Positions 8,948-18,120 of a stretch of DNA of 64,000 nt are shown here, one piece after another. Source of the DNA: an uncultured Dehalococcoidia bacterium (GTDB lineage: Bacteria > Chloroflexota > Dehalococcoidia > Lucifugimonadales > CATOSD01); NCBI GenBank assembly GCA_951812395.1, contig CATOSD010000002.1, forward strand, positions 734,442 through 798,441. The letters are read 5' to 3'. Positions within the stretch are counted from its first letter, which is position 1. The number at the start of each line of letters is the position of its first letter. Below the pieces are notes generated by a model that made no database searches, was not told the origin of the DNA, and saw only the letters and a list, made by a program, of their open reading frames with translations. Both the position numbers and the translations under genes were made by a program.

Positions 8948-9772
8948 ATGCAGATCAGCGAGCACGTCTACGTCATGCACATCGACGACGGGGGAATCGC
9001 TCATCCCGGTGGAAGCAACAACTACTTCGTTGGCGACCCCGACGATGAGATGACCATCATCGACACCGGCGAGCATGACAGGGAGTGGATCGGGATGATC
9101 CTCGACTACTACGAGAAGCTGGGCCGGCCGAAGGTAAACAATATCCTAATCACGCACGGCCACCAGGACCACGTCGGCGGCGCGGACCGCGTCCACGACG
9201 CCACGGGCGCGCCGGTGCGGTGCCATCCCAAGCTCGCCGAGCGCATGGAGAAGATGGTCGGCAAGGGCACGGTGGCGCCTCTCAAGTCTAGAGAAGTCAT
9301 CCGCACGGGCGGCGGCGCGTCGCTGCGCGCACTGTTCACGCCGGGCCACGAGATCGACCACGTCTGCTACTACCTGAAAGAGGACAGGACGATGTTCACG
9401 GGCGACAGCGTACTGGGTGCGTCCTCCTCGACTGTGAGGGACCTGGCGAGCTACATGAAGTCGCTGAAACTGCTGACCAGGTTCCCCCACGACACCGTAG
9501 GCCCGGCGCACGGCCCTGTCGTTCCGCCTCCGAGAGGCAGGCGGCTCGTGCAGTGGTACATCGACCACAGGGAGGAGCGTGAGCGACAGGTCCTCGACGC
9601 CCTGGAAAAGGGCCATTCGGAGGTCTCGGCCATCACGCGCGACATCTACCCGCGCAACCTGAAGCGTGGGCTGCGCCAGTCGGCGGAACGCAACGTTACG
9701 ACGCACCTGGAGAAGCTCGCCAAGGAAGGGCGAGTGACCTCTACCGCCGTGCAATACAGTCTGAACGAGTGA
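8948..9772 (+). CDS. Metallo-beta-lactamase-fold hydrolase (LACTB2-like, C-terminal winged helix)
   Basis: 274 residues. The di-metal motif HGHQDH is at about residues 70-75 (TRGs of the HxHxDH type), a second metal-site His is in FTPGHEIDHVCYY, the Asp in MFTGDSVLG, and the last His in GPAHGP. The C-terminus (RERQVLDALEKGHSEVSAITRDIYP and following) matches the winged-helix tail of the LACTB2/glyoxalase-II-like group, some of which cut thioesters and some RNA. Two bp before the ATG is GTTAACG and an AGAGG Shine-Dalgarno. The stop is 9 bp from the Nudix start, so the two are probably co-expressed. Substrate unknown. Confidence 0.9.
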   Translation: MQISEHVYVMHIDDGGIAHPGGSNNYFVGDPDDEMTIIDTGEHDREWIGMILDYYEKLGRPKVNNILITHGHQDHVGGADRVHDATGAPVRCHPKLAERMEKMVGKGTVAPLKSREVIRTGGGASLRALFTPGHEIDHVCYYLKEDRTMFTGDSVLGASSSTVRDLASYMKSLKLLTRFPHDTVGPAHGPVVPPPRGRRLVQWYIDHREERERQVLDALEKGHSEVSAITRDIYPRNLKRGLRQSAERNVTTHLEKLAKEGRVTSTAVQYSLNE

Positions 9773-9781
9773 GGCATTGCT

Positions 9782-10558
9782 ATGGAGCTGATACAGGCGG
9801 CACCCAATCCTTTCGGGGGCGTGGTGGTGGATCCCGGAGCGTTGGTCGGTGACGCGAGCCGATTCCGTGAGCAACTGGCGCGCTCCCTGGAGGCGTGGCG
9901 GGCAGACGACTACAAGGTGGTCTGGCTGGAAGTTCCAATCTCCAGGGCGGCCCTGGTACCGATAGCCGTGGATGCCGGTTTCTCCTACCACCACGCAGAC
10001 GCCTCCAACGTGCTGTTGACCCTGCAGCTTGAGGCAGGCGCGTTCATACCCCCGTACGCCACGCACTACGTGGGCGTAGGCGGAGTGGTGGTTAACGACG
10101 CCAACGAGCTCTTGGTGGTGTCGGAGCGGTACAAGGAGTGGAACCCGTATCGCAAGGGCTTCTCCTTCAAGCTCCCGGGCGGAGCCTTGCGACCGGGCGA
10201 GCACGTGGCGGAGGCCGCCGTCCGCGAGGTCTACGAAGAGACCGGCATCCAAACACGCTTCGAGTCCCTGGTGTGCTTCCGCCATTGGCACGGCTACCGC
10301 TACGGCAAGTCCGACATCTACTTCGTGTGCCGCCTTTCGCCGCAGAGCAGTGAGATCGTCATGCAGGAGGAGGAGATCGAGGCGTGCGTCTGGATGCCCG
10401 TCGAAGAGGTGCTGGGCGAGAGCTCCATTGGCAAGTTCACCAGGGACATCGTAAGGGCCGCCATAGACAGCAGCGGCATTTCGCCCTCCCCCATGGAGGG
10501 GTTTAGCGATGCCGAGAAGTACGAGTTTTTCATGCCCCCGCTCGACTACTCCGTGTGA
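9782..10558 (+). CDS. Nudix hydrolase with N-terminal extra domain (NUDT6-like)
   Basis: 258 residues. The Nudix box is complete in the second half: GGALRPGEHVAEAAVREVYE followed by ETGI, with the REVYEE metal-binding Glu residues. The first 95 residues form a pre-Nudix domain (DDYKVVWLEVPISRAALVPIAVDAGF) as in the NUDT6/GFG group. It should cleave a nucleoside diphosphate linked to another group; the substrate is not evident. The gene starts 9 bp after the metallo-hydrolase and is followed by a second metallo-hydrolase, forming a small hydrolase operon. Confidence 0.9.
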   Translation: MELIQAAPNPFGGVVVDPGALVGDASRFREQLARSLEAWRADDYKVVWLEVPISRAALVPIAVDAGFSYHHADASNVLLTLQLEAGAFIPPYATHYVGVGGVVVNDANELLVVSERYKEWNPYRKGFSFKLPGGALRPGEHVAEAAVREVYEETGIQTRFESLVCFRHWHGYRYGKSDIYFVCRLSPQSSEIVMQEEEIEACVWMPVEEVLGESSIGKFTRDIVRAAIDSSGISPSPMEGFSDAEKYEFFMPPLDYSV

Positions 10559-10616
10559 CGACTCACTACCGATAGGCCGACCGAACCATCAGGGGTCCTG
10601 GCCAAGGAGCAGACTT

Positions 10617-11453
10617 ATGCCGGCAAGCGTAAACGTTGGCGACGCCCAGATAGTCTCGGTGCTGGACATGGTGCCGCCTCCAAGGGCGGTAACAGACTTC
10701 TTTCCGGACGTGCCCCAGGAAAGCTGGCAACCTTACGCTGACGCGCTATCGGGCGGGATGCTGCAACTGTACTACGGCTGCTTCTTCGTCGCGACGCGCG
10801 GCGCCATCGTCCTTGTCGACACCGGCATGGGCCCAGGGCCGCATCCCAGCCGCGGCAATCGCACCGGAGACCTGCTGCACCAGTTACGGGCCAAGGGCGT
10901 TAACCCCGGCGACGTGAGCGCGGTTGTGCACACTCACCTTCACGCCGACCACGTGGGCTGGAACGTTGACCTGTCAGACGACACGCCCGCACCAAATTTC
11001 CCGAACGCTCGCTACTTCGCCCCGGCCCTTGATTGGGCACACTTCACTCAGACCGACGTGCTCGACTCTGCCCCACAAGTGAAGGAGAACGTAATCCCAT
11101 TGCACGAAATGGGGCTGCTTGAACTTGTCGAGGGCGAGCACGCCGTTACGGAAGAGATCACCACCCTTCCCGCCCCCGGCCACACCCCTGGCCACCAAGT
11201 CATCGCCGTTACCTCGCAGGGTGAGACGGCGCTGATAGTGGGCGACTTGCTGCACGCCAAGGAACAGGTGGAAAACTCGGAGTGGTGCGCCGGCGTCGAC
11301 ACGGACAAGTCTGCCAGCGCCGCCAGCAGAGAGGCCGTTCTGGCGCGCGCCGAGAGCCAGGGAGTGTTGATTGCCGCGGGGCACTTCCACCCCGGCGTGA
11401 GCTACGGTCGCGTGGTGAGGCGTCAGGGGCGGAGGTACTGGCAGGCGCTCTAG
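10617..11453 (+). CDS. Metallo-beta-lactamase-fold hydrolase (AHL-lactonase-like)
   Basis: 278 residues. The metal motif HTHLHADHVGWN lies near residue 104, with APGHTPGHQ near residue 188 and IVGDLLHAK near residue 206. ATG 10617 is the start because AAGGAG lies 6 bp before it; the upstream extension overlaps the Nudix gene. It resembles the lactonase/alkylsulfatase side of the fold (DTGMGPGPHPSRGNRTG), but the substrate is not resolvable. It is not closely similar to the hydrolase at 8948. Confidence 0.88.
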   Translation: MPASVNVGDAQIVSVLDMVPPPRAVTDFFPDVPQESWQPYADALSGGMLQLYYGCFFVATRGAIVLVDTGMGPGPHPSRGNRTGDLLHQLRAKGVNPGDVSAVVHTHLHADHVGWNVDLSDDTPAPNFPNARYFAPALDWAHFTQTDVLDSAPQVKENVIPLHEMGLLELVEGEHAVTEEITTLPAPGHTPGHQVIAVTSQGETALIVGDLLHAKEQVENSEWCAGVDTDKSASAASREAVLARAESQGVLIAAGHFHPGVSYGRVVRRQGRRYWQAL

Positions 11454-11483
11454 GTCGGGACCGACAAACGGAGGCGATTCGCG

Positions 11484-12425
11484 ATGACGACTATGGTTAC
11501 CGGCGGCAACGGCTTCATCGGCGCGCGCATCCTGAGAAAGCTGGTGCAGCGCGGCCAGCGCCCGGTTTGCTTCGACCTCGCCTCTCCGGGCGCGGCGCTG
11601 CAACCCATCGCGGGCAGCGTCGACCACTATCGCGGCGACGTGACCCGCCTGCCCCAGCTCCTGGAAGCCATCGACGCCTATGGTGTGAATCGCGTGATTC
11701 ACATGGCGGCTCTGCTGCCCCCGGACACCGAAACGCGGCCCCAGTTGGGTATGCTAGTAAACATAATCGGCACGTCGAACGTCTTCGAAGCGGCGGTCTA
11801 CGGCAAGCTGGAGCGGGTCGTCTACGCGAGCTCAATCGCCGTGTACGGGACGCAGGAGCCGTTCGGAGAACGCCCCATCTTGGAAGATGACCTGGCCGCC
11901 CCTGTTAACGTCTACGGCATGACAAAGCTGGCCAACGACGTCGCGGCGCGGGCGTACCGGGAGCGCTACGGGCTCGACTTGCGCGGTGTGCGCATAGCCA
12001 CCGTGTTCGGGCACGGCAGGGTTACCGGAATGACCGGTCTCATCGGAGGGTTGCTGGTGTCGCTGCCGGCGGTGGGCAAGCCCGTGGATCTGCCATTCCA
12101 CCCCGAGGAGAAGTCGGCGATGATTCACGCCGAGGACGCCGCCGAGATCTTCGTGCGCGTCGCACTGTCCGACTCGCTGCGGCACCACGTGTACCACAGC
12201 GGCGGCCACCTTGCCACCGTCGGCGAGATTGCCGCGCTCGTGCGCGAACGCCTGCCGGACGCCCGCATCAGCCTGGGCGACCACTTTGTCCCGCACGTCT
12301 ATCTGGTGGACAGCTCCCGGATGCTGGCGGACGTGGGATACGAGCTCGCTCCCCTGAGCGTACGTGTGCTGGATCACATAAACGACGCCCGGCGGGAGGC
12401 TAACATCCCTGAAATCGAAGCCTGA
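11484..12425 (+). CDS. NAD-dependent epimerase/dehydratase (extended SDR)
   Basis: 313 residues. The N-terminal Rossmann motif GGNGFIGARIL, the catalytic YGMTK (Tyr-x-x-x-Lys) near residue 142 and YASSIAVYG mark an extended SDR of the GalE/UDP-sugar type. The protein lacks a recognisable sugar-nucleotide signature, and similar genes in catabolic clusters act on non-nucleotide substrates, so the reaction is left open. ATG follows a GGAGGCGATTCGCG Shine-Dalgarno. A small hairpin (12421-12441) overlaps its stop codon and a stronger terminator follows. Confidence 0.88.
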   Translation: MTTMVTGGNGFIGARILRKLVQRGQRPVCFDLASPGAALQPIAGSVDHYRGDVTRLPQLLEAIDAYGVNRVIHMAALLPPDTETRPQLGMLVNIIGTSNVFEAAVYGKLERVVYASSIAVYGTQEPFGERPILEDDLAAPVNVYGMTKLANDVAARAYRERYGLDLRGVRIATVFGHGRVTGMTGLIGGLLVSLPAVGKPVDLPFHPEEKSAMIHAEDAAEIFVRVALSDSLRHHVYHSGGHLATVGEIAALVRERLPDARISLGDHFVPHVYLVDSSRMLADVGYELAPLSVRVLDHINDARREANIPEIEA

Positions 12426-12452
12426 AGAGCGTTTCTTCAGGTCGACAAAGCG

Positions 12453-12482
12453 GACGCCGCCCCAGGTTAGCAGGGCGGCGTC
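12453..12482. terminator. Bidirectional terminator hairpin between convergent genes
   Basis: A perfect 10-bp stem, GACGCCGCCC with GGGCGGCGTC and a 10-nt loop, sits between the epimerase gene (+) and the VWA gene (-). A second hairpin, CCTGAAGA with TCTTCAGG, lies at 12421-12441. The T tract on the plus side is weak. Confidence 0.6.
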
Positions 12483-12516
12483 TGTATCTTCACCGCGATG
12501 GATAGAGCGATGTAAG

Positions 12517-15500
12517 CTACATGGTCAGGCGCTTGTACAGGTACAGCAGCCTCTCCGGCAGCGTGTAGATGTCGTCGAGCACCTCGTAGCCCATGTCGGT
12601 GCACATAGTCTTGAGGTAGTCGTGGCCGTTCTTGTCGACGGTCAGGCAGAAGGCGTTGATCTCCTGCCGCTTGGCCTCGTCCAGCGCCATCTTAGTGTCG
12701 TGGACGGCGTACTCCTTCTCCACGCCCTCGCGGCTGTATCCCCTGTCCTGGGGCCGGCCGTCGCTGATCAGGAAGAGCAGTTTCGTGCGGGCGTCCTGCT
12801 TGGCGAGCTTGGAGCTCGCGTGGCGAATCGCCGGACCCATGCGCGTGGCGTGGAGCGGCGCGATGCGATCGATGCGCTTCTTCACCCTGTCGGACAGGTT
12901 CTCGTCCAGGTCCTTGATGGTGTAGAACTCGACGTTCTCGCGTCCGTAGCCTGAGAAACCGTAAATGCCGTACACGTCGCCGATGGCCTCCAGCGCGTTG
13001 ATGATGAGCACCACAGCCTCTTTTTCCACGTCGATAATGCGCTTGTAGGTGCGCCGCATCGCCTCGCCGCGGCGGGTCCGCAGCCACACCATGTACTCGA
13101 CCGGATCGTCCGGCGCGTCCCAGTCGTCCGGGGTGCGCTTGGCATCGTCGATGGCCTCGGCGGTGGACGCGCTGGTGTCGATAAGGAAGGCAACCGCGAC
13201 GTCGCGTTGTACCTTGTTGCGCCGCCAGTAGAACTTGTCGCTGGGGCTGGAGCCGGTCTTGATGTCCACGATGAACTCGATGAGGTCGTCGATGTCGATG
13301 TCCTCGCCATCTTCCAGCTTGCGTACCTTGCGGAACATCTCAGGCACCATCATCTCGAACTGCCGGCGGATTTTGGTCACGAGTGAGCCGTAGTTGGCGA
13401 GTGTCGTGCCAAAGTAGGCAGGATCGCCCTCCTGCATCACCTTCTGGCGCACTATGCACCACCGCGGCTTGTAGTCCTCGGCGCGGAAGTCCCACTCGTC
13501 GTACACGAACGTCTGCGGCTCGGTCGGGTCGAGCGACGCGCCCTCCTCGTCAACGTGCACCAGCGGCCCCTGGCCGAACTGGGGCGTCTGTTCGAGGTTG
13601 ACGCCCGCCTCCTTGAGCAGGTTGTTGGCGAACAGCCCGCTGGCGTCCTGGATTTCGCCCTCCACGGCCTGCAGGTCCAGCTCAGCGCTGTTCTTCAACA
13701 ATTCCTCGAGCATCTCCTGGGTGATCGGCTTGCCAGAGCCGTCGGCAGGCTGGTCTTGCGGCTGCATACGAAGCTGAGAGAGCAGTTGGGTCAACTCAGG
13801 CTTGAAGTCGCCCCGGTAGTCCACTTCCTGCACCGAGTCGTACTCCTGCTCGTCGTCGGGGCGCATGTCCGTTTCCATGCCCATTGCCATCTGCTGCACC
13901 AGCTCCATCATCTCTTCGGAGTCCTGGTACTGCTCGTTCTCGTCCTCCTCGTCAATGTCCACGTCCTCCCACTCCTCGGGCGGCACCTCCTCGTTGGGAA
14001 TCTGCGACACGATTGCGTAGATCCGCAGCGTGGCTTCCGCTGCATCCTCGACTGCTGCCTCGGGGTGCAGCATCCGCCGTGCGATGCGCGCCAGGCGGCG
14101 GGCCTCGTCCACACAGTCCTCGGGCACGGGGATGTCCTTGTACTGCTGCAGGCTGAGCCTGACCAGGAACTCCAGCAAGGCCTCGCGCATCGGGAGCGAC
14201 TGCATCTCGGGCCGCGTGGTGAGCGAGTCGCCCTGCACCTGTCTGTAGGCGCGTCGTATGCCCGGGTAGTCGAGCTTGATGTGCGCATCCAGACGGCTGT
14301 CCTCAACTACCGTGAAGATGTCCAGCGCCAGCTTGCGGTCTTCGAACAGGTTGAAGAACCGTTGCATGTCAGTGACCCACCCCTGCTCCAGGCTTTCGGG
14401 GTCGATGTCGGGCATCTGCATTTCCTGCCGGTCCAGGCGGTCCTCCTCGGCGCGCAGAGCCTTCGAAATCTCAAGCTCGTGGCGCAGGTCCTGGAAGAGC
14501 GCGGTCTCCAGGTCGGATTCAAACTCAAACTCGAAGCTGCCGAACTCGAGGTGACCAACCTGGTGCGTGGAGACGACCTTGAACCAGGAGAAGTTTTCAT
14601 CCTTGCTCGGATAGCGGTCCACTGCGACCGGCACGTACACCGTCGAGCCCTCGGTGGAGGGCGACTCGCCCGACACCCAGCCGATGTTCTTCTCGACAAG
14701 CTCCTCGGAGGCGGAGAGCTTCACTTCCGCCCCCGCGAGGGCGCGGCAGTACATCTCCATGATGTCCTTGATGCGCGTGAACTCGACGCTGGACGACAGT
14801 GCTTCCAGCACCGCCTCGGAATGGGCCGACTCGATCTTGAAATAGGCTAGCCCGCCGTCCGGGTTCTGCTTCAGGATGCGGGAGCCCTCCTCGAACCACT
14901 TCTCCATCTGCGGCATGCTAATGTTTTCGAGCGCGAACGGGGCCGACTTGATGAATTCGGGAACCGAGGGCGGCGACAGCGTGAGCAGCGCCTCAGCCAT
15001 GTTGAGAACGTGGGAATGGTCGTCCGTTTCGAGCTGGCTGAGCGCCTGTGACGTGTCCAGCATGACGGCGGGGATGTTTGACCCGCCGTTCTTGACCAAT
15101 TGTTCGGCAAGCTGCAGGAAGCGCAGCCGCTGGTCCGGTTCGATCCTCGGTAGCGCCCTGGTGCCTGCGTCGAAGAAACTCTTTACCTCCCGCCAGCCGG
15201 TCTCCGTCAGCGTAGACGCCAGCGAGATGAAGGCGAGCTTGTCGTCGCCAATCAGCGGGAAAAGCTGCTGGCCCAGAGTGATGCACTCGGAGGCCAGGTC
15301 GTAGGACCGGTGGGAGAGCGCGTCGAGGAAAGCGACGAAGTTCTCCAGCTCCTGGAAGGTAAGGCTCTCCATCAGCGCTGGGCTGCTGTCGAAGAACTTG
15401 CAAGCCAGCGTGCTCGACTTCCACGTGCCCTTGTAGAGCGAACGTCCGAGCTTGGACCAACTCTCAATGTGGCGAGACCTCAGCTTGGCCATGGAACCCG

Positions 15501-15825
15501 GGCTGGCGAGGAAGTAGGCCGTGGCCAGCGTGGGGGATTCGCTGCACAGGGCGCCGCCGCACTCCGTCCACTTCACGAAGTAGTTGAAGGGCATGTAGGT
15601 GATAACCTGTGGGCTCACCTTGTAGTACTGGGCGGCGGACTCCCATGAACGGACGGTCTGCTGGGCGATCTCAAGCCCCGCGAACGCCCAGTCGCGGCTC
15701 TGCGCCGGCGTCATGGACTTTGGCATCGCGGCCTCGGCTCGCTCCATCTCTTCCAGCACCGATGCTGGGAAGCGGCCGATTTCCTCCTTGATCTCTTCGT
15801 GCGTCAGGGCTGGCTTGTGTTCCAC
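12517..15825 (-). CDS. Large VWA-domain protein, NorD/CbbO-like partner of a MoxR ATPase
   Basis: 1102 residues starting with GTG 15825, which has AAGGAGG 4 bp upstream. Residues 1 to about 600 are mainly helical and resemble the N-terminal part of NorD/CbbO proteins. An acidic linker follows (about 610-680, rich in Glu and Asp). The VWA domain occupies about 875-1102, with a MIDAS motif DTSAST and the strand LLFLISDGRP. Such proteins act with MoxR-type AAA+ ATPases as remodelling chaperones that insert metals or activate enzymes such as nitric oxide reductase or Rubisco. The MoxR partner is encoded two genes upstream. No NO reductase or Rubisco gene is in the window, so the client is unknown. 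Confidence 0.85.
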   Translation of the reverse strand: MEHKPALTHEEIKEEIGRFPASVLEEMERAEAAMPKSMTPAQSRDWAFAGLEIAQQTVRSWESAAQYYKVSPQVITYMPFNYFVKWTECGGALCSESPTLATAYFLASPGSMAKLRSRHIESWSKLGRSLYKGTWKSSTLACKFFDSSPALMESLTFQELENFVAFLDALSHRSYDLASECITLGQQLFPLIGDDKLAFISLASTLTETGWREVKSFFDAGTRALPRIEPDQRLRFLQLAEQLVKNGGSNIPAVMLDTSQALSQLETDDHSHVLNMAEALLTLSPPSVPEFIKSAPFALENISMPQMEKWFEEGSRILKQNPDGGLAYFKIESAHSEAVLEALSSSVEFTRIKDIMEMYCRALAGAEVKLSASEELVEKNIGWVSGESPSTEGSTVYVPVAVDRYPSKDENFSWFKVVSTHQVGHLEFGSFEFEFESDLETALFQDLRHELEISKALRAEEDRLDRQEMQMPDIDPESLEQGWVTDMQRFFNLFEDRKLALDIFTVVEDSRLDAHIKLDYPGIRRAYRQVQGDSLTTRPEMQSLPMREALLEFLVRLSLQQYKDIPVPEDCVDEARRLARIARRMLHPEAAVEDAAEATLRIYAIVSQIPNEEVPPEEWEDVDIDEEDENEQYQDSEEMMELVQQMAMGMETDMRPDDEQEYDSVQEVDYRGDFKPELTQLLSQLRMQPQDQPADGSGKPITQEMLEELLKNSAELDLQAVEGEIQDASGLFANNLLKEAGVNLEQTPQFGQGPLVHVDEEGASLDPTEPQTFVYDEWDFRAEDYKPRWCIVRQKVMQEGDPAYFGTTLANYGSLVTKIRRQFEMMVPEMFRKVRKLEDGEDIDIDDLIEFIVDIKTGSSPSDKFYWRRNKVQRDVAVAFLIDTSASTAEAIDDAKRTPDDWDAPDDPVEYMVWLRTRRGEAMRRTYKRIIDVEKEAVVLIINALEAIGDVYGIYGFSGYGRENVEFYTIKDLDENLSDRVKKRIDRIAPLHATRMGPAIRHASSKLAKQDARTKLLFLISDGRPQDRGYSREGVEKEYAVHDTKMALDEAKRQEINAFCLTVDKNGHDYLKTMCTDMGYEVLDDIYTLPERLLYLYKRLTM

Positions 15826-16415
15826 AGGGCCTCCTTGAGCGGAGTGGGCGCTGCCTGGAGCAAGTCCAAAAACTGGCTGAGAACTCGCGCGGTTGCTCCG
15901 AAAACTACGTGACCGTTGTAAGCGTATGCCGGCGAAACGGACAACTCGCCGTCGACGATTCTGACTTCCTCTCTAAAGTTGGCTTCGTCCATCAGGGTCG
16001 AGAGCGGAACCTCCAGCACCTCGGCGACCTCCGCCTCGAACGGTCGGAAGTCGTAGGGGTAGGGAATCGTGCCGATGTATGGGCGCATGAGAAAGCGGCT
16101 GCGGGTGGCCATGTCGTCGATGCGCCCCAGCAGCTCAACGTCCTCGGGCCGTACGCCCATCTCCTCGTGGGTCTCCCGCAGCGCGGTGGCCTCGAGCGAG
16201 CCGTCTTCCGGGTCTCTGCCCCCACCGGGGAACGAAATCTCACCCTTGTGATGCTCCACCTTTTCCGAACGCTTATTGAGAAGCACGCAGAACTCGCCGT
16301 CTTTGGGATAGATGAGGATCATCACACCCGCGGGCGCGAGTGAGGGGTCGTCGATCTCCTTTGCGCCGTGTTCGGACAACAGCCGACGGACCTCCGGGAT
16401 CGGAGAAGGTTCCAT
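15804..16415 (-). CDS. CoA pyrophosphatase-type Nudix hydrolase (NudL-like)
   Basis: 203 residues. The Nudix box GGGRDPEDGSLEATALRETH, continuing EEMG, follows the UPF0035 pattern of CoA-cleaving Nudix enzymes (LLNKRSEKVEHHKGEISFPGG, with the LLxKRS...HxGxxSFPGG signature). It would hydrolyse CoA or acyl-CoA to 4'-phosphopantetheine and 3',5'-ADP. Its last 22 bp overlap the start of the VWA gene, and it lies between the two chaperone genes. Together with coaE in the same strand run this points to an operon touching CoA turnover. Confidence 0.9.
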   Translation of the reverse strand: MEPSPIPEVRRLLSEHGAKEIDDPSLAPAGVMILIYPKDGEFCVLLNKRSEKVEHHKGEISFPGGGRDPEDGSLEATALRETHEEMGVRPEDVELLGRIDDMATRSRFLMRPYIGTIPYPYDFRPFEAEVAEVLEVPLSTLMDEANFREEVRIVDGELSVSPAYAYNGHVVFGATARVLSQFLDLLQAAPTPLKEALWNTSQP

Positions 16416-16473
16416 CTATGCCAGTCCGCTCAGGCGAGATGGTGACGAAGGGTGCATGGACCGGGGCTAGCTC

Positions 16474-17370
16474 CTACTCGAAAATCGAAAAGATGAGCTC
16501 TTCGATGCTCCGCTGCACCGTGGCGTCGTCGGTCACCGCCCAGTTCACGGCGACCTGGCACGCGCGGCGCGGGCTGATGCCTTGGGCGATCATCTTGCCC
16601 GCGTAGATGAGCAAGCGGGTGCTGGCGCCCTCTCCGAGGCCGTGCTCCTTGAGGTTGCGCACCTTCTCGCCGAGCCTCGCCAGCTGCATGGCCGTGCCCG
16701 CGTCGACGCCGGACTCGTGGCGGACGATCTCGGCCTCGATGTCTCGCGGCGGGTAGTCGAACTCAATCGCCAGGAAGCGCTGCCGTGTGCTGTGCTTCAG
16801 GTCCTTGAGCGCGCTCTGGTAACCGGGGTTGTACGAGAGCACCAGCAGGAACCCGTCGGCGGCCTCGAGCAATTCGCCCCTCTTTTCGACCGGCAGCATG
16901 CGCCTGTGGTCGGTGAGCGGGTGGATGAGCACAGTGGTATCCTTGCGCGCCTCGACGATCTCGTCGAGGTAGCAGATACCGCCGGCCTTGACTGCGCGCG
17001 TGAGCGGGCCGTCGATCCACACTGTACTGTCGCCCTCCAGGAGGTAGCGGCCCACGAGGTCGCTCGCCGTGAGGTCCTCGTGGCAGGCGATGGTCACCAG
17101 CGGCACGTTGGCGCCGTTGGTGTCCACGGCCGCCTGCTGGTCGGCGGGGAGCACCTTCGTCAGAGGCTGGCCCAGTCTCCACGACATGTACTCGACAAAG
17201 CGGGTCTTGCCGCAACCCGTCGGGCCCTTGAAGAGCAGAGGAATCTTTTGCAGATAGGCGGCCTCGAAGAGCTCAATCTCGTCGCTGGTCGCAACATAGT
17301 ACGGCTCTTCGACGAGGTGGTACTCTTCGATGATGTAGCTGCGGTATAGCGTCCTGGTCGTCGAGGTCAT
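16474..17370 (-). CDS. MoxR-family AAA+ ATPase (NorQ/CbbQ-like)
   Basis: 298 residues. Walker [15 protein letters not shown] near residue 49, Walker [12 protein letters not shown] near residue 132, sensor-1-like VLSYNPGYQ near residue 180, and a C-terminal lid with [12 protein letters not shown]. This is the CbbQ/NirQ/NorQ branch of MoxR ATPases, which work with CbbO/NorD VWA proteins; the VWA partner lies downstream across the Nudix gene. The gene starts 2 bp before the coaE stop, showing tight operon packing. It probably remodels an enzyme encoded elsewhere. Confidence 0.92.
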   Translation of the reverse strand: MTSTTRTLYRSYIIEEYHLVEEPYYVATSDEIELFEAAYLQKIPLLFKGPTGCGKTRFVEYMSWRLGQPLTKVLPADQQAAVDTNGANVPLVTIACHEDLTASDLVGRYLLEGDSTVWIDGPLTRAVKAGGICYLDEIVEARKDTTVLIHPLTDHRRMLPVEKRGELLEAADGFLLVLSYNPGYQSALKDLKHSTRQRFLAIEFDYPPRDIEAEIVRHESGVDAGTAMQLARLGEKVRNLKEHGLGEGASTRLLIYAGKMIAQGISPRRACQVAVNWAVTDDATVQRSIEELIFSIFE

Positions 17371-17372
17371 TG

Positions 17373-17996
17373 TTAGTCGCTACTCTCCTTGTTTGCGGAC
17401 ACTCTGCTCTCCCACAGATTGTCTACCGTATCCTTTAGCTGGCTCATGGAGCCGTTGTTGTCGATCAACACGTCGGCGTGCCGCGCCCTCTCGTCGGAGG
17501 GCATCTGCGAGTTGATGCGCGCTCGGGCGGCCTCTTCGCCCATGTTGTTGCGCCCCTTGATGCGATCGATCACCTGGTCCTCGGGCGCGGTGGTTACCCA
17601 TACCTCGTCAACCAAGGGGGTCCACTTGGCCTCGATGAGGATGGCGGCCTCAACGACGATCGTATCGGCGCCCCCGGTCTGATGGCCATGGATGCGCTCC
17701 TCGATCATCTTGTACATCCGGGGATGCATGATGGCGTTCAGCTTTTCCAACTGCTTGGGGTCGCTGAACACGATGCCGCCCAGCTTTCGGCGGTCGATCT
17801 GGCCGTCTTCGGCCAGCACGTCGCCAAAGGTGTCCACCACAACTTGCCACGTCTCCGTGTGAGGCGTGTAGGCCTCGTGGCCCACCAGATCGGCGTCGAT
17901 GATGGTGGCCCCGTGCTCCTGGAGTATTTGGGAAACCAGGGACTTGCCGGTTCCGATACCACCCGTAAGGCCGATTACAAGCATATCATGCCCCAT
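17373..17996 (-). CDS. coaE: Dephospho-CoA kinase
   Basis: 207 residues. P-loop [11 protein letters not shown] at residues 9-19, followed by [12 protein letters not shown] (substrate DAD) and [24 protein letters not shown], all CoaE hallmarks. It phosphorylates dephospho-CoA to CoA, the last step of the pathway; coaD for the previous step is in the window at 31.6 kb. An internal ATG at residue 5 (MLVIGLTGG) is a plausible alternative start. It heads the run coaE-moxR-nudix-VWA on the minus strand. Confidence 0.95.
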   Translation of the reverse strand: MGHDMLVIGLTGGIGTGKSLVSQILQEHGATIIDADLVGHEAYTPHTETWQVVVDTFGDVLAEDGQIDRRKLGGIVFSDPKQLEKLNAIMHPRMYKMIEERIHGHQTGGADTIVVEAAILIEAKWTPLVDEVWVTTAPEDQVIDRIKGRNNMGEEAARARINSQMPSDERARHADVLIDNNGSMSQLKDTVDNLWESRVSANKESSD

Positions 17997-18076
17997 GTTC
18001 TGAGAAATTCGTCACATTCTAGCAACAAGGCATCATAGGGTCAAGGCAAACGACCTGCTACAACGCGGCACGCACG

Positions 18077-18106
18077 GCGTGGGGGCGCACGGCGCCGCCC
18101 CCACGC
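18077..18106. terminator. GC-rich hairpin after the DUF2461 gene
   Basis: An 11-bp perfect stem GCGTGGGGGCG / CGCCCCCACGC with an 8-nt loop, between DUF2461 and coaE. There is no T tract, so termination strength is doubtful. Confidence 0.4.
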
Positions 18107-18120
18107 GACGCCCTCGACCA

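Noticed and set aside
13555..14850. Long plus-strand frame opposite the VWA gene
   Set aside because: It is antisense to a well-supported gene and its His/Leu/Val-rich sequence is typical of a shadow frame in GC-rich DNA.
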